DNA of 64,000 nt from Flaccisagitta enflata (taxonomy: Eukaryota > Chaetognatha > Sagittoidea > Aphragmophora): positions 52,142,001-52,206,000 of the forward strand of contig OZ231126.1 of NCBI GenBank assembly GCA_965153355.1, in the 5' to 3' direction. Every line of letters starts with the position of its first letter. Positions within the stretch are counted from its first letter, which is position 1. Shown here piece after piece: positions 22,754 to 33,305 of the stretch. The notes under the pieces are model-generated. The model did not search any database. It saw only the letters and a list, made by a program, of their open reading frames with translations, and was not told the DNA's origin. A program made the translations under genes and the position numbers.

Positions 22754-23047
22754 TGAAGGTTGTTGAAGGTAAGAAATTTGATGTTTATTTTGCATCAACA
22801 TGAAAACAAAGATAACCTTCTAAGCTCATTTGAAATAATTTTTTCTGGCTTTTGATCGTTCTATAAAACGTCAAGAATGAAGCTTTCATTCTATTATCTT
22901 GCTTGAACTCAACTGTGGCACTAATTGCAGCAACAGCAGCAACCCAGCAACCCCAGCACCAGCAGCAATAATGTTGAAGATGATAGATTCACATGAATTG
23001 GGACACTTGGGGCCATGTAGATGAAGGGGGAGAAGAAACAAAAAATG

Positions 23048-23118
23048 GAGAAGAAGAAGAAGAAGAAGAAGAAGAAGAAGAAGAAGGAGAAGAAGGAGAA
23101 GAAGGAGAAGAAGGAGAA

Positions 23119-23174
<56 letters not shown>

Positions 23175-23345
23175 AGAAGAAGAAGAAGAAGAAGAAGAAG
23201 AAGAAGAAGAAGGAAAAGAAGAAGAAGAAGAAGAAGACAGACGTAGGGAGGGAAAAGAAAACAGAGGAGAAGAAGGAGGAGAAGGAGAAGGAGAAGAAGA
23301 AGAAGGAGAAGAAGGAGAAGGAGGAAGAGGAGGAGGAGGAAGAGA
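23048..23345. repeat. (GAA)n purine tract
   Basis: GAA repeats with GGA and GAG interruptions. The Glu/Lys and Phe/Ser frames are repeat artefacts. Confidence 0.95.
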
Positions 23346-23589
23346 AGATGAAGAAGGAGGAGAGGAACAGGGAGAGAGAAAAGATATAGTTACGTAAAAG
23401 TTTGACCAAAAAAAAGGAAGTAAAAAACATCAACAATGACCAATCATTGAATAACGGCATTTTAAACATGCAGGTCACTTTAGATATCAAAGAACGATAC
23501 AAATTGGCCTTGATATAGCTTTTTTTTAAAGCGTTGCTCAATGCTCGTATTTTTTTCAGTATTGTAAAGACATTTATTAATGTATTGTT

Positions 23590-24480
23590 GAATGTATTTG
23601 TAACACCCCTTCCATAATAAGGCGGAAAGGATCCAAAAAGATAGTTAAAATGCACTAAGAGTGATGTAATTTGACACAGAGATAGCTTAGACGTAGTACT
23701 TTGACGTAGTAAAGCGATGTAGGAGACTTTCCTGCATGTAAAGGGAGATGGAGGGTCTTTTACCGGAAGTGCGCCGTCAAATCATTTCTGATTTCTACGG
23801 GGAAAAATGTTTCAAAGAGGAAGACGCATACCTTCCAGCATTTTAAGAAGATGGGATGCAATAAAAAACTGCAATATATCATGTAATGAGGTTAGTTGGT
23901 GCAGGAGAGTCAGTGGCGCAGGAGGGGCAGGGATTAAAAAATCTCAGGATTATGTCAAAATTGGGGGATTTTACCGTCCATCCTGTACTAGACCAATTTT
24001 GACAAATTTCCAATTTCGAAAATTTGACCTTAAGTAGTATTTTGACCTGAGAAATGTAGCTGTAGCCTATCGAAATATTGACCTGAGACCATTTTTGACT
24101 GCAGATTTGGATTCCTGGGGTCAAAATTGGTCTAGAATGGGATGAACGGTAAAATCCCACAATTTTGACATAATTCTGAGATTTTTTAGGGCAGGGATAG
24201 CCGCGTAAACTGGCAAAGGCCCAGGAAAGGAAGGTGACATATTGAGATCATGGCCACAGAGGGGCCTTACGTGACCTTTCACTAATTTGCATAATTTAGC
24301 TCATAAAGAGATAGCCGTTTATATTTTTTAGTCATTTTTTGCATTATGCTGATAGATTTTATCGATGTTGATGTTTTACATCGTTTGAATTGACCACACA
24401 CGTATTTATCAACCCTTAAACAGTGCCTTTTCACCCTAGTACGCCTTATTATGGAAGGGATGTTATACGTACTGACATTC
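23590..24480. mobile_element. Possible TIR element (~890 bp)
   Basis: TAACACCCCTTCCATAATAA + GGCGG (23601-23625) and its near-exact inverse, CGCC + TTATTATGGAAGGGATGTTA (24442-24465), bracket the segment. Similarity extends outwards into ATGTATTG repeats. A separate foldback (23936-24190) lies inside. No transposase and no clear target duplication. Confidence 0.45.
23936..24190. repeat. Foldback with ~68-bp arms
   Basis: AAAAAATCTCAGGATTATGT...GGTCTAGTACAGGATGGACGG-type arms. GACATAATTCTGAGATTTTT on the right is the inverse of the left arm. The loop includes GACTGCAGATTTGGATTC, which also occurs in the foldback at 13869-14479. Confidence 0.7.
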
Positions 24481-24751
24481 ATTGACATGTATTGGAATTT
24501 ATTGAAATGTATTGAAATGTATTACGTGTATTTGAAATGTATTGCGTGTACTGCGTATTCTCAACTACTGAATTGTATAAAAAACAAAATGAACGATTTT
24601 AACCTATATCCCCCTAATTATTTAATACAATCACACCAACGGGACTGCAAGAGGAAGAGGAGGTGGGAGGAAGGAAGAGAAGGAGAAGAAAGAGTGGAGT
24701 GAAGGAAGAAGAGAGAGGGCAAAGAGGAAAATGAGGATGAAATGACAAAAT
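24481..24751. other. ATGTATTG repeats and purine-rich sequence
   Basis: Short direct repeats TGTATTGAAA (24486-24545), then unique and GGAAGA-rich sequence. No gene. Confidence 0.5.
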
Positions 24752-24809
24752 CACTGAAGAAGAAGAAGAAGAAGAAGAAGAAGAAGAAGAAGAAGAAGAA
24801 GAAGAAGAA

Positions 24810-24841
<32 letters not shown>

Positions 24842-24985
24842 AGAAGGAGAAGAAGATGAAGAAGAAGAAGAAGAAGAAGAAGAAGAAGAAGAAGAAGAAG
24901 AGAAGAAGAAGAAGAAGAAGAAGAAGAAGAAGAAGAAGAAGAAGAAGAAGAAGAAGAAGAAGAAGAAGAAGAAGAAGAAGAAGAA
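24752..24985. repeat. (GAA)n microsatellite
   Basis: About 75 AAG/GAA units with few interruptions. The following 24986-25380 is unique sequence 3' of the LRAT-like gene, with nothing recognised. Confidence 0.95.
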
Positions 24986-25380
24986 AAAAATTGAGGAAAA
25001 AGTCTCATTTTCCTTCAATTTTTTGTCAATCTGGATGAAATAAATCGGTCGAAATCATCAGAACTGAGCTGAAGGTAATGGTCTGACTATTTTTTTTGTG
25101 AAAATAGCATATTCGTGACATTTTTTAAACTATTAAACCGGTCTAGCATCAATAAAACTAAAAGATGAGGGAAGAAAAAATGATTGCTTCTTACCACCTT
25201 CTTACAACCGGAAAAATCATTGTTTTGCACACATGCAACTCAGATTTTGCAAAGATTTTTGTTTTTTTAGTATCTTAATACAATATTTTACCATTTACTA
25301 CTAGAGTTTTGACTGAATTCAAAGTTTTGATTTTTGGACCCTTTGGACCCCTATTTTGGCCCCTTCGCTGGCACGTTGTC

Positions 25381-27045
25381 CTAATACGAACCTGTGTATT
25401 GAGGCCCAGGTAATTCTATAACCATTTGGGGATTAACTGGTAGAGCGCTTGGCCCACTGGCGCTCAATAAATTGTGGTTCGCATCATTTGTCTTTTCTTG
25501 TCGATCGATTAACTGGGGTGCTGATTCAGTGGCATTATCGCTGGTTGTTGGTTGAACTAGTTCGTCAAACGGAGGCATTTGGGAGGTTGGCGGAATTGAC
25601 TGTTGTTGATTAATCAACTGTGGCGTTGATTCACGGGCATTATTCCTGGATGTTGGTAGAACTATTTTGTCCGATGGGAGCAGTTGAGATGTTGATGAAA
25701 CTGCCGGTCGTTGATTGGTCAACTGTTGTGTTGATTGGATGGCATTATTATTGACAAATGACTGAACTAGTTTGCCTGGTTCGAATGGAAGCTGTTGTGA
25801 CGTTGACAAAACTGACGAAACTGACGAAACTGACTGAATGGTCATCTGTGGCGTTGATTCGGTGGCAACAGTACCAAATGTAGGTGAAAACGGCTCCATC
25901 AGGGAAGGTGTTTGGGATGATAGCGGAACTGATTGCTGGTGGTTAGATGGGAGAAGCGTTATATCAACAGCGCTATCTTCAGATGCAAAAGACAGTGGTT
26001 GTATCATTGGTAATTGTTGGGATGTTGGTGAAACTGACAGCTGATGATTTAATAAAAGTGGTGTTGATTCATTAGTATCATCCCCCGATGTTGTTGTAAC
26101 TGTTAATGGATATAGTTGAGATGATGAACGGTTTGATTGATGTTGATTTGTCAATGTCGATGTTGGTTCAACCACACTCTCTGCATATGTCAGTAGTTCT
26201 GATGGTGTCAGTTGGAATGTTTGTTGAATTGACGACTGTTGAGATGTTACATCCATAACATCTCTGGATGTCGGTAACACAGGTGCTATCAATGGAGAGC
26301 GATGAGAATTTGTTGGATTGAGCGGAGTATTTGCTGTGAGTGGTGATGTCGGCGGAGCTGATGATGACTCATCGTTTCGTCCTGTTGTTGAGATTTTGTT
26401 GCTTGCTTGTGCAACTGTTGACGACTTTTTCCCTCTTTTTGCCGAAAAACTGTAAAATTTGCCGGGGTTTGGGTATTTTTTGGGGGACAACTCATTCCAT
26501 ACATGCATGACAAAATGTTGGCAATTTGAGTTGACGAGATGATATGGTTCAGTCAATTCATTGAAGCCATTGTCGTTGACTTCGTTGATCCAACTTAAAA
26601 GGTCAACTACGGAAATGGGTTTTGGGGTTTGCTCTATGCATCTCTCTCGCAATGTGTCCAATTTTTTGCGTTTATATCCGTTTCGAAGATGTCTAGCATC
26701 GAGAATGCGACCAGACTGAAGCAAGATACAGTCAGTTGTTTTTTCCAGCGTGAAAATGTGGCCCGATTTGGTTTTCATCACAACAAAATGGTGCTTTGTC
26801 GCTTTTTTAGTGAAATTAAATTCAGGCACATCAAGATCAATAGAAAAAGCCTTTGCCTCCGTGATTTTAGATCTTAGCGGCGAAAATTCATGTATAGAGT
26901 AATCATCGTTTTCGCCAATGAGGAAATTCAAATTGTTGTAGAATTCATGTCTTGCACGAACTTTAGTCCCGTCGTACTGAACGTGTAGCAGTTTTGATTG
27001 CCATTCACTCCCAGCGAGGTGTCCACTGAATTTGTCAGCCATCAT
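25381..27045 (-). CDS. LRAT/NlpC-P60-like domain protein with Ser/Thr/Gln/Pro-rich repeat tail
   Basis: About 554 codons, minus strand. I start at ATG 27045-27043; a second ATG follows at once, and the frame upstream opens only with a TTG. Residues ~85-185 carry HHFVVMKTKSGHIFTLEK and, ~90 residues later, YHLVNSNCQHFVMHVWNEL. A histidine strand followed by an NC-x-HF motif is the layout of LRAT/NlpC-P60 papain-like thiol hydrolases and acyltransferases. His ~85 or 86 and Cys ~175 are the candidate catalytic pair. From ~210 to ~540 there are imperfect ~38-residue repeats rich in S, T, Q and P (TSQQLP, STPQL, NQQ), probably disordered. No signal peptide or membrane segment is evident. CAG|GTTCGT sits just before the TAG stop, so the last codons may instead be a splice donor. 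Substrate unknown. Confidence 0.75.
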   Translation of the reverse strand: MMADKFSGHLAGSEWQSKLLHVQYDGTKVRARHEFYNNLNFLIGENDDYSIHEFSPLRSKITEAKAFSIDLDVPEFNFTKKATKHHFVVMKTKSGHIFTLEKTTDCILLQSGRILDARHLRNGYKRKKLDTLRERCIEQTPKPISVVDLLSWINEVNDNGFNELTEPYHLVNSNCQHFVMHVWNELSPKKYPNPGKFYSFSAKRGKKSSTVAQASNKISTTGRNDESSSAPPTSPLTANTPLNPTNSHRSPLIAPVLPTSRDVMDVTSQQSSIQQTFQLTPSELLTYAESVVEPTSTLTNQHQSNRSSSQLYPLTVTTTSGDDTNESTPLLLNHQLSVSPTSQQLPMIQPLSFASEDSAVDITLLPSNHQQSVPLSSQTPSLMEPFSPTFGTVATESTPQMTIQSVSSVSSVLSTSQQLPFEPGKLVQSFVNNNAIQSTQQLTNQRPAVSSTSQLLPSDKIVLPTSRNNARESTPQLINQQQSIPPTSQMPPFDELVQPTTSDNATESAPQLIDRQEKTNDANHNLLSASGPSALPVNPQMVIELPGPQYTGSY

Positions 27046-27097
27046 ACTTATCAATCAGTAGCATGTTCGAACGATTTGCATATTAAGTGAACCGTTT

Positions 27098-27312
27098 AAC
27101 ACCTGTCGCACAATTATTGCACAAGTAAGACATCAAGCAAAACTATGAAAAGTGTACTTTTTGTTACCCCAGCAAGATGAAAATCGAACTGTGATGATAC
27201 AAAGGTGTCATAATACTTAACTAAAAATTTCATGTAACTGGGCCAACTGAAAGTATGCTTTTCATGGTTTTACTTGAAATGTTGCTTGTGTAATAATTGT
27301 GCGACAGGTGTT
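27098..27312. mobile_element. 215-bp MITE just upstream of the LRAT-like gene
   Basis: Terminal inverted repeats of ~58 bp with few mismatches, starting AACACCTGTCGCACAATTAT and ending inversely at AATTGTGCGACAGGTGTT. Target duplication is unclear. It lies ~50 bp 5' of the start codon, so it is in the promoter or 5' UTR. Confidence 0.75.
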
Positions 27313-27466
27313 GTGTTGCGTTTGAAAATGATGTAACAACGAAGCGTCATTGCTGAACGATTTTTTTTTCTTTTGCTGTGGCAAGACAAGTTAGCGAGAG
27401 AGTTTAAAGTGGATTTTGGATTTTCAAAACCACGCTGTTTAAACCGCGCCTTGAGAAAGCCGTTAT

Positions 27467-27692
27467 AACAAGTGACGCGGGGTCACAATATCGTTGCGGA
27501 CGGGTAGGCAGGGACAGCCAACCCCGATCCACACCCAACACCCCACCAAACACCCTTTCCAACAAAGACACATTCACAAAAAGCTTTAAAACGCTCGTTT
27601 TTCCACTTTTCGACTCGTGTTCAAGGACGTTCCGTTGGACCGACAGACCAACGGATGGACGGACAAAGCCTCTTATAGAAGTGTCCGCAACT
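27467..27692 (-). mobile_element. Family A element, GTTGCGGAC subtype
   Basis: AACAAGTGACGCGGGGTCAC terminus, sub-terminal GTTGCGGAC (27493-27501), CCACACCCAAC body, GACC/GACGG tract, AAGCCTCTTATAGA, then GTCCGCAACT (27683-27692) and TAAAAA. The inner arm of the left hairpin is deleted, but the long-range pair is intact. Confidence 0.8.
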
Positions 27693-27825
27693 AAAAACGG
27701 GATTGATCGTGTCAGTCTTGCACTGAACAATCAGGTTTTGAGAGGAGAGAAAGAAATAGTTTAACCACGAATGGTATTGGAGCAAAAATGTTTTAAATCA
27801 CATGGATTTTGAAGTAAACCCTGAT

Positions 27826-27972
27826 TAGGGGTCTGAGAGGTCTTATTTAGGGTCAGAGGGGCTTGATTTTGGTTCTGGGAGTCCTAATTTGAGGCTTACG
27901 GTTAGGGGGGGAATGGAAGGACGGAAAACGGAATCATAGGTCATTGGCCCCTCTTGGGCCGATGCCCAAAAA
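27826..27972 (-). mobile_element. Family B element fragment, left end
   Basis: Minisatellite units (GGGGTCTGAGAGGTCTTATT variants), GGAAGGACGG, then GGCCCCTCTTGGGCCGATGC + CC and AAAAA. This is a left terminus in minus orientation with a mutated motif. Confidence 0.6.
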
Positions 27973-27988
27973 TGAATCGTCCATTTTT

Positions 27989-28805
27989 AGTGGCGTGCTC
28001 GCGACTCTACAACTCGCTATACTATACTGTACTATACTATACTATACTATACTATACTATTCTATACTATACTATACTATACTATACTATACTATGTTGG
28101 TTGGTCGGTCGGTTGATTGGTCGCCCCTAGCTTTTTTGGGCAGCGGCACAGGGGAACTTTCGTTCGTGCGTTTGCCGGTTTGTCCCCCCCCCCTAGGCCC
28201 GTTCAGGCCAGGGATCTGCCCTCTCAGGCCTGAAATCTACCCTCTTAGGCCTGCAGTCTGCCCTCTCAGGCTTTGAATCTACCTTCTCAGGCCTGAAATA
28301 TGTCCTCTCATGCCTTTAATTTGTCATCTCACACCTTGGATCTGCCCTCTTAGGCCTGAAATCCGCCCTCTCAGGCCTTGAATCTACCCTCTCAGGCCTG
28401 AAATCTGCCCTCTCAGGCCTGAAATCTGTCCTCTCAGGCCTTAAATCAGCCCACTCGGATTCAAGGCCTGAGAGACAGATTTCAGGCCTGAGTGGGTAGT
28501 ATATAGGCCTGAGAGGGCCTAGGGGGAATGGATGGATGGACGCATGAACGAAAGTCCCCTTGTGTTCTACAGGACTTCGTCCCCTTCGGGGACGCTGCCC
28601 TGCTTCCTCTCACCCCAATTCGCAATCATGCAAAGCAGGGCAACGGGTATCGCTGACCAAATATTGCCCTTGGGCGACCAGTTTAGCGTTTTCGGCGTTT
28701 TTGGGCGTCTTTTGCATTACTGTTCCTGCCCAAATGCTTGAGTTAGCTTGTTTCATCACTGCCCCTGCACGTACGCGACTTCGGCAGCCGTGTATCCAGC
28801 CTTGT
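27989..28805 (+). mobile_element. Family A element with (ACTAT)n and a nested family B
   Basis: Left hairpin AGTGGCGTGCTCGCGACT (27989-28006), CTCTACAACTCGC, a pentanucleotide ACTAT array (28015-28096), and GTTGGTCGGTCGG. Family B occupies 28138-28680. The A body resumes with AGCGTTTTCGGCG, CTGTTCCTGCCCAAATGC, GTACGCGACT and GCCGTGTATCCAGC, ending in CTTGTT at 28805. Confidence 0.8.
28138..28680 (+). mobile_element. Family B element nested in family A
   Basis: Left GGGCAGCGGCACAGGGGAAC with part of the first hairpin deleted. A minisatellite of CCTCTCAGGCCTGAAATCTG units (28190-28460) flips orientation at ~28460. TTCTACAGGACTTCGTCCCC, inverted GGGGACGCTGCCC, GCAGGGCAACGGGTATCGC and the hairpin GCCC-TT-GGGC followed by GACCA complete it. 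Confidence 0.8.
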
Positions 28806-29239
28806 TTTTCTTCCCAGTCACCTCTCCGGGCCTTCTTAGATCACATCAACTCATCCAGATCATCGTTCATGTTACTAGTCATTTCATTATATCACATTCA
28901 TCCACGGTTAGGTCGAAAGACCTTGGGATGGGTCTGCTGGAGCTCGGGATTGGTCAAAGAATCAATAACACCAGGCCCTGTATCCGTGTATCCGGCCTTG
29001 TTCATTCATTTTTCGGGAACCTCCTATTAGACTTAAGATACTTGAGACCTGAGAGTTTATCTCTCTCTATCTTTTCAATCGCAGATTGTCTGTGATTGGT
29101 ATCTCTGTCTTTCCCTCAATTCAGTTTCCTATTGTTTTTTCCCCTATTCAAACTTTGTCTCTCTCTCTCTTTTCCCCTTTTTGCCAGCCAAGTGATCATG
29201 ATCATGCCAAAATGGTCGAAAATTATTGGCTCTCCTTGT
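28806..29239. other. Mostly unique; family A right-end scrap at ~28980
   Basis: GTATCCGTGTATCCGGCCTT at ~28981-29000 is an isolated family A right terminus. Otherwise nothing recognised. Confidence 0.5.
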
Positions 29240-29515
29240 CAAATACATGTACAGTACGATGGGAGCAATGAGCCCCTCAGAAAGAGGCTCATTTCCTGCT
29301 TCCGCATTTCAACGAAGTAGCTCAAGTGATGGTTTTTCTGAAAGCTGATGGTCCAGAGAGTTGCGTGAATATAGTTATGATTCTCTAGCTGTAACTATTG
29401 ACCATAAAGAAAAAAAGACTATCATCTTCCCGGTTTCGAACCTGCACCATAGGAAAGAAAATCTTATCCCAAGTTCAGCACGCTAACAATAAAGCTATCG
29501 CGCCACAGGCATTTT
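29240..29515 (-). repeat. tRNA-derived SINE-like repeat
   Basis: On the minus strand the head reads GCGCGATAGCTTTATTGTTA (box A-like) and then GGTTCGAAACC (box B). The body is shared with the inverted copy at 32095-32365, including GGGAGCAATGAGC and ACTATATTCACGCAA-type blocks. Typical of SINEs transcribed by RNA polymerase III. No poly(A) or target duplication was identified. Confidence 0.65.
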
Positions 29516-29519
29516 ACCA

Positions 29520-31200
29520 AGGTTAGTCGTTGATGTTGTTTTAATTCAGTTCGCACGACTTAGCTCCCAGGCGTCGCCGCGCAGATTTGTCTTGTTCGAA
29601 CGGCTTCGGCGGAGATTTCATTCCTGGCATACTTTCCTTCATAGAATGGCTCAAACTTATCGTAGAAACATTGTTAAAAAAAGGAATTAAAGAGCTTTTC
29701 GAGGGCTTTCGAATAGTGTTGGTTCGATTCATTTTATTTGATTTCTTAACGACCAAAACATACATTTTCTTGTAGATATAAAACGTGAACTGATTCAGCA
29801 TTTTGGCATTTTAGAGCCGTTATTAGTTAAAAACTTTCGCTCGTCTTCGTCTGTCTATCGGAATTTTCCGATACAACTTTTGAAGGTGGCCGGTCCGAAG
29901 AGTGTAACCTTGTGCTATATTTTTTAGGATATTACTATCAAATTTTACATCATTAGAAAGCCTAGCGTTTAAGCTTTCCTCTGTTCTTTTTATTTTTCCG
30001 ATACTCCTAATATTTTAGATGTAGAGATCAAAAGAAGAAACTTAGTTCATGATTTCATGAGCGCTTTAGCGTGAAATACGCGAAGTCAGAGAACGAAACG
30101 TGTTCGTGATTTTTTTCTCAAAGTGGCGGAAATCGTCGTGACTTTTTTTACCTAAACTTTGAAAGCTCATATCTCATGAACGGATTGATCGATTGACTTG
30201 ATTTTTTGTATGGTAACATCATATGACCTTGTCTACTGATGAGTGAAGTTTGAATTACCTTCAGATTGTGCAACCACCCGAACCAGCCTACCGACCCGAA
30301 AATTTCAAATTAGCGCAGCTTAAAGAATATTCTATGAAATTTTCTGCAATTTTGTATGAATAACCATCCAAGCCCTGGACAAATCATGGGTAAGTTGTAC
30401 GGCGATCATGTAATTACTTCAGCCGTAATCGCATATAACATTTTTTTCACGTTGTCAAAAACATGAAATTTTTTTAAGTTTTCTGGTATATTCACCTGTC
30501 AGGATTACACTGAAAAATTGTCAGTTAGCGGTGTCACGCAACAATATGACATGTTTAAAATTTCATGCAGATATCAACATTTCAAATAAGTATGTAAGCA
30601 GATAACGCGCGGCGATCTTTCGTCCCCGCGCATTTTGCTACTTTTTTTTCTGTACATATGCGATTGATGTGAGACAAACACTTTGACTGAAACAACATTC
30701 GGCCGCGGTTTAAGAAAAAGCCTTACCTTTATCTCGGACATTATTTAAAACATGATTTAAAAAAGATATTCATAACTAATAAACTATTATCAATATAATC
30801 ATGAGATTTGAAACAAACCATATTCCCAACATAGCGCCTACCCATGAAAAAAATCAAGTTCATAGAGCAAGCAGAGCGGATTCTAGGTCAAAGTCTACCG
30901 TTATTGCATCTTTGTCATTGCCCCAACGCCAGTTACGGACACATAATCTATCAGTAGTTTTATTGTTTATAGCCCTTGACGTTGATGTAAGAACATCAAA
31001 TCTTTTGAGGTTAATGCAGCGCTCGCTGCCAGTGCGCACCGTTAGCCAACAACAAACTCGTCTGGTCAGCTGTAGCGATGCGGCCTCAGTCTGAAGCAGC
31101 AGCAGCAGCAGCAGCATGAAACCAAAGCTTCGGCGCAGCTTGTAAGCAGCAGCCAAGTTAGGAGGAGCGCAGGGGCAATTAGTAGGGAGTGCGGAGATAT
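29520..31200. other. ~1.7 kb without a convincing gene
   Basis: Unique AT-rich sequence. CATATGCGATTGATGTGAGA (~30656) is weakly repeated at ~31863 (CATATGTGATTGACATGAAA). A (CAG)n of seven units lies at 31093-31115. A minus-strand frame there is listed separately. Confidence 0.4.
30860..31117 (-). CDS. Short frame with a leucine-rich hydrophobic start, doubtful
   Basis: From the first ATG (near 31117, within CAG/CTG repeats) the frame reads MLLLLLLLQTEAASLQLTRR, which resembles a minimal signal peptide, then ~65 residues without a recognisable domain. The Leu run comes from the CTG repeat itself. It could be a first exon of a secreted protein, but chance is just as likely. Confidence 0.15.
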   Translation of the reverse strand: MLLLLLLLQTEAASLQLTRRVCCWLTVRTGSERCINLKRFDVLTSTSRAINNKTTDRLCVRNWRWGNDKDAITVDFDLESALLAL

Positions 31201-31202
31201 TC

Positions 31203-31772
31203 CGTTAGCAAAAAATGGGATGTTCATGAACCGGATATGAAAGCATATTTATAAACAGTTTAATAAGAAATTTAATCAATTAAAAAAATAGTCATCATTT
31301 AATGATTTTGTTAATTGAGGGTAAACAATGTGTGTCTATGAATGAACAATCTAATTCATTCATTAACTTATATATTATTTTTGCTTAGAAGTAACATTTT
31401 TAACTTAAAAAAAAAAAAGAAATTTTATATCAATTTTCCGATGTTTTTAAATAAGAATTGTTGAGTTAAAGAAATTTTTTTGGAATTTTTTTGAAGGTTT
31501 TTATAATTCAATTTTTGTTTGAATAAAATTTTTTTAAAAAAATTTATAATGAAAAATTTGTAGTGAAAAGAATTGGTTTGCAATAAAAATGAATAAAAAA
31601 CAAAATAAATGTTTTATTAAATTATCTGTAAAAAAACATTCTTTGCTGTTTATGAATATGTTTTTTTTTAGCTTTTGATAATAAAACTGTTTACTTAACT
31701 GTTTACTCTTTTTATACATTTATAAAAAGTCAAATGAAATATTGTTCATGAACACCCCTACATTTGCTGACG
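31203..31772. mobile_element. AT-rich TIR element
   Basis: GGGATGTTCATGAAC (31217-31231) and GTTCATGAACACCCC (31744-31758) are inverse with one mismatch. Inverted similarity extends outward (CCGTTAGCAAA against TTTGCTGACG). The interior is very AT-rich and non-coding. No clear target duplication. Confidence 0.6.
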
Positions 31773-32094
31773 TATTACCTGCACCTTATGTCAATGACGA
31801 GGGGGTTGAAAAAATTCCAGTTTTTTTTAGTTTGTCTTTGATCCGCTCCTGTCCTTGTCGTGCATATGTGATTGACATGAAACCAACACTGTTCGATAGA
31901 TCTTTTAAAATCCTTTAATTCCTTTTTTTTTAAAAGTTTCTACGATAATTTTAAGCCATTTTATGAAATAAAACATGCAAGAGATAAAAATCTTCGGCGA
32001 AGCCAAACGAACAAAACAAATTCGCGTAATGTCGAGTTCAAGGTGAGATGCGCCAAGTCAATTAAAATAAAAACAACGATTGGTAGTAAGCAAT

Positions 32095-32365
32095 TACCCG
32101 CGGCGCGGTAGCTATATTGGTAGCGCGCTGAACTTGGGATGAGAATTTTCTCTTCTAAGTAGCGGGTTCGAGACTGGACTGGTGTTGGTTTTTTTTTCTT
32201 TTTGGTCAAGAGTTTCAGCTAGAGTCATATAACTTTATTCACGCAATGCTCTGACCCACCAGCTTTCAGGAAAACCATTGCACGAGCCACTTCAGTGAAA
32301 TGTGGAATCAGGAAATGACCCTCTTTCTGAGGAGCTCATTGCTCCCATCGTACTGTATGGAAATC
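32095..32365 (+). repeat. tRNA-derived SINE-like repeat
   Basis: GCGCGGTAGCTATATTGGTA (box A-like) and GGGTTCGAGACTGG (box B) are followed by a body matching the inverse of 29240-29515 (TCACGCAATGCTCTG, CTGAGGAGCTCATTGCTCCC). The loop between the boxes does not form a tRNA cloverleaf. The two copies are divergent, 2.6 kb apart. Confidence 0.65.
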
Positions 32366-32460
32366 CCCATATGTGATGTTCTTTTCTCCGTTTAAGATAC
32401 TTGGTAGTAACTTGGTACTAAGACCCAGGGTCTACTAGTCCTAAGACTAAATAGTCCTAA

Positions 32461-33060
32461 GACGGCGAATTTTCGAAGGAAAATTAAGTGCTTCACTATA
32501 CTTTTCATTTCATTATCAGCACAATTATAGTGTAGGAATGCTCTTAATAGACGAATTGTCTCTGAAGACACTTGGTGTATACATATTTATCATATTCTGA
32601 CCTCACAAGTAATCTTAACTATGCAATTCACATAAAAAAAGACAAGAAAATCAAGTTTTTAATAAAATCTTGCTTACATTTTTTTATCTTTTCCTGCCGT
32701 TTAAATTCTAAGACTTTCAAAGGCAGGGAAATTTTGCAGTTTCTCTCCGTAATTGTTTTTGGAAGAAAACTATGTTTTTTGTTTTTTTTCATTTTTTCAT
32801 TTTCTATGCAATCTTAAAATTTAAATGGCCCCCCTGTCAGTGACCAAAGCTGAAATTTTCTGTAATTTGCAATATATTTTCTTTATCATCTTTACTAATA
32901 CTTGGTTCTGCTTCATGATTAAATGCAAATTTTGCAATAAAATGATAATCGTAAGATATATCAATGATTATTTTGATGTAAACATTCTGTTTTATTCGTT
33001 TTTAATTTTTGATTTTTGCCCCCGTTGAAACACAAATGTTGCCTTCAGAAGTACGCCGTC
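32461..33060. mobile_element. 600-bp TIR element, copy 1
   Basis: Begins GACGGCGAATTTTCGAAGGA and ends inversely in GGAAGTACGCCGTC type (TTCAGAAGTACGCCGTC). It is alignable end to end with 38179-38789. Flanks CTAA and ATAA are a one-mismatch match for a 4-bp duplication. Non-coding: small frames are not shared between the copies. Confidence 0.85.
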
Positions 33061-33305
33061 ATAAGGCTTTTTAGAACTTGGGTTTACTAGTCCAAAAGTA
33101 TTTTGTAAAAGAGGGTCAGATAGTCCTAAATTTAGGGTCTATAAGTCCTAAACGCTGGGTTTCTAGTAATGGCGGCTGTCGCCGTGAGCAAAAAAGTCAC
33201 TTTTCACCAAGTTTTTGTCTTCAGTCACTGTAATTTTTTTTATTTTTTAGATCAAATCAAGAGCAATTGTATGTATGAATTGCACTGAAAATCAGCGAAA
33301 AATAG
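33061..33305. repeat. Short repeats of the GGGTCTAYTAGTCCTAA type
   Basis: The AGTCCTAA phrase recurs at 32407-32460 and 33080-33165, on both sides of the 600-bp element, suggesting the element inserted into a small tandem repeat. Confidence 0.6.

Noticed and set aside
31203-31772. hAT element
   Set aside because: TIRs start GGGRTGTT and no 8-bp duplication is present in the flanks, so superfamily is left open.
32572-32817. 81-residue frame shared with 38290-38553
   Set aside because: Both copies lie in the 600-bp TIR element. The frame is broken differently in each and is hydrophobic/AT-driven.
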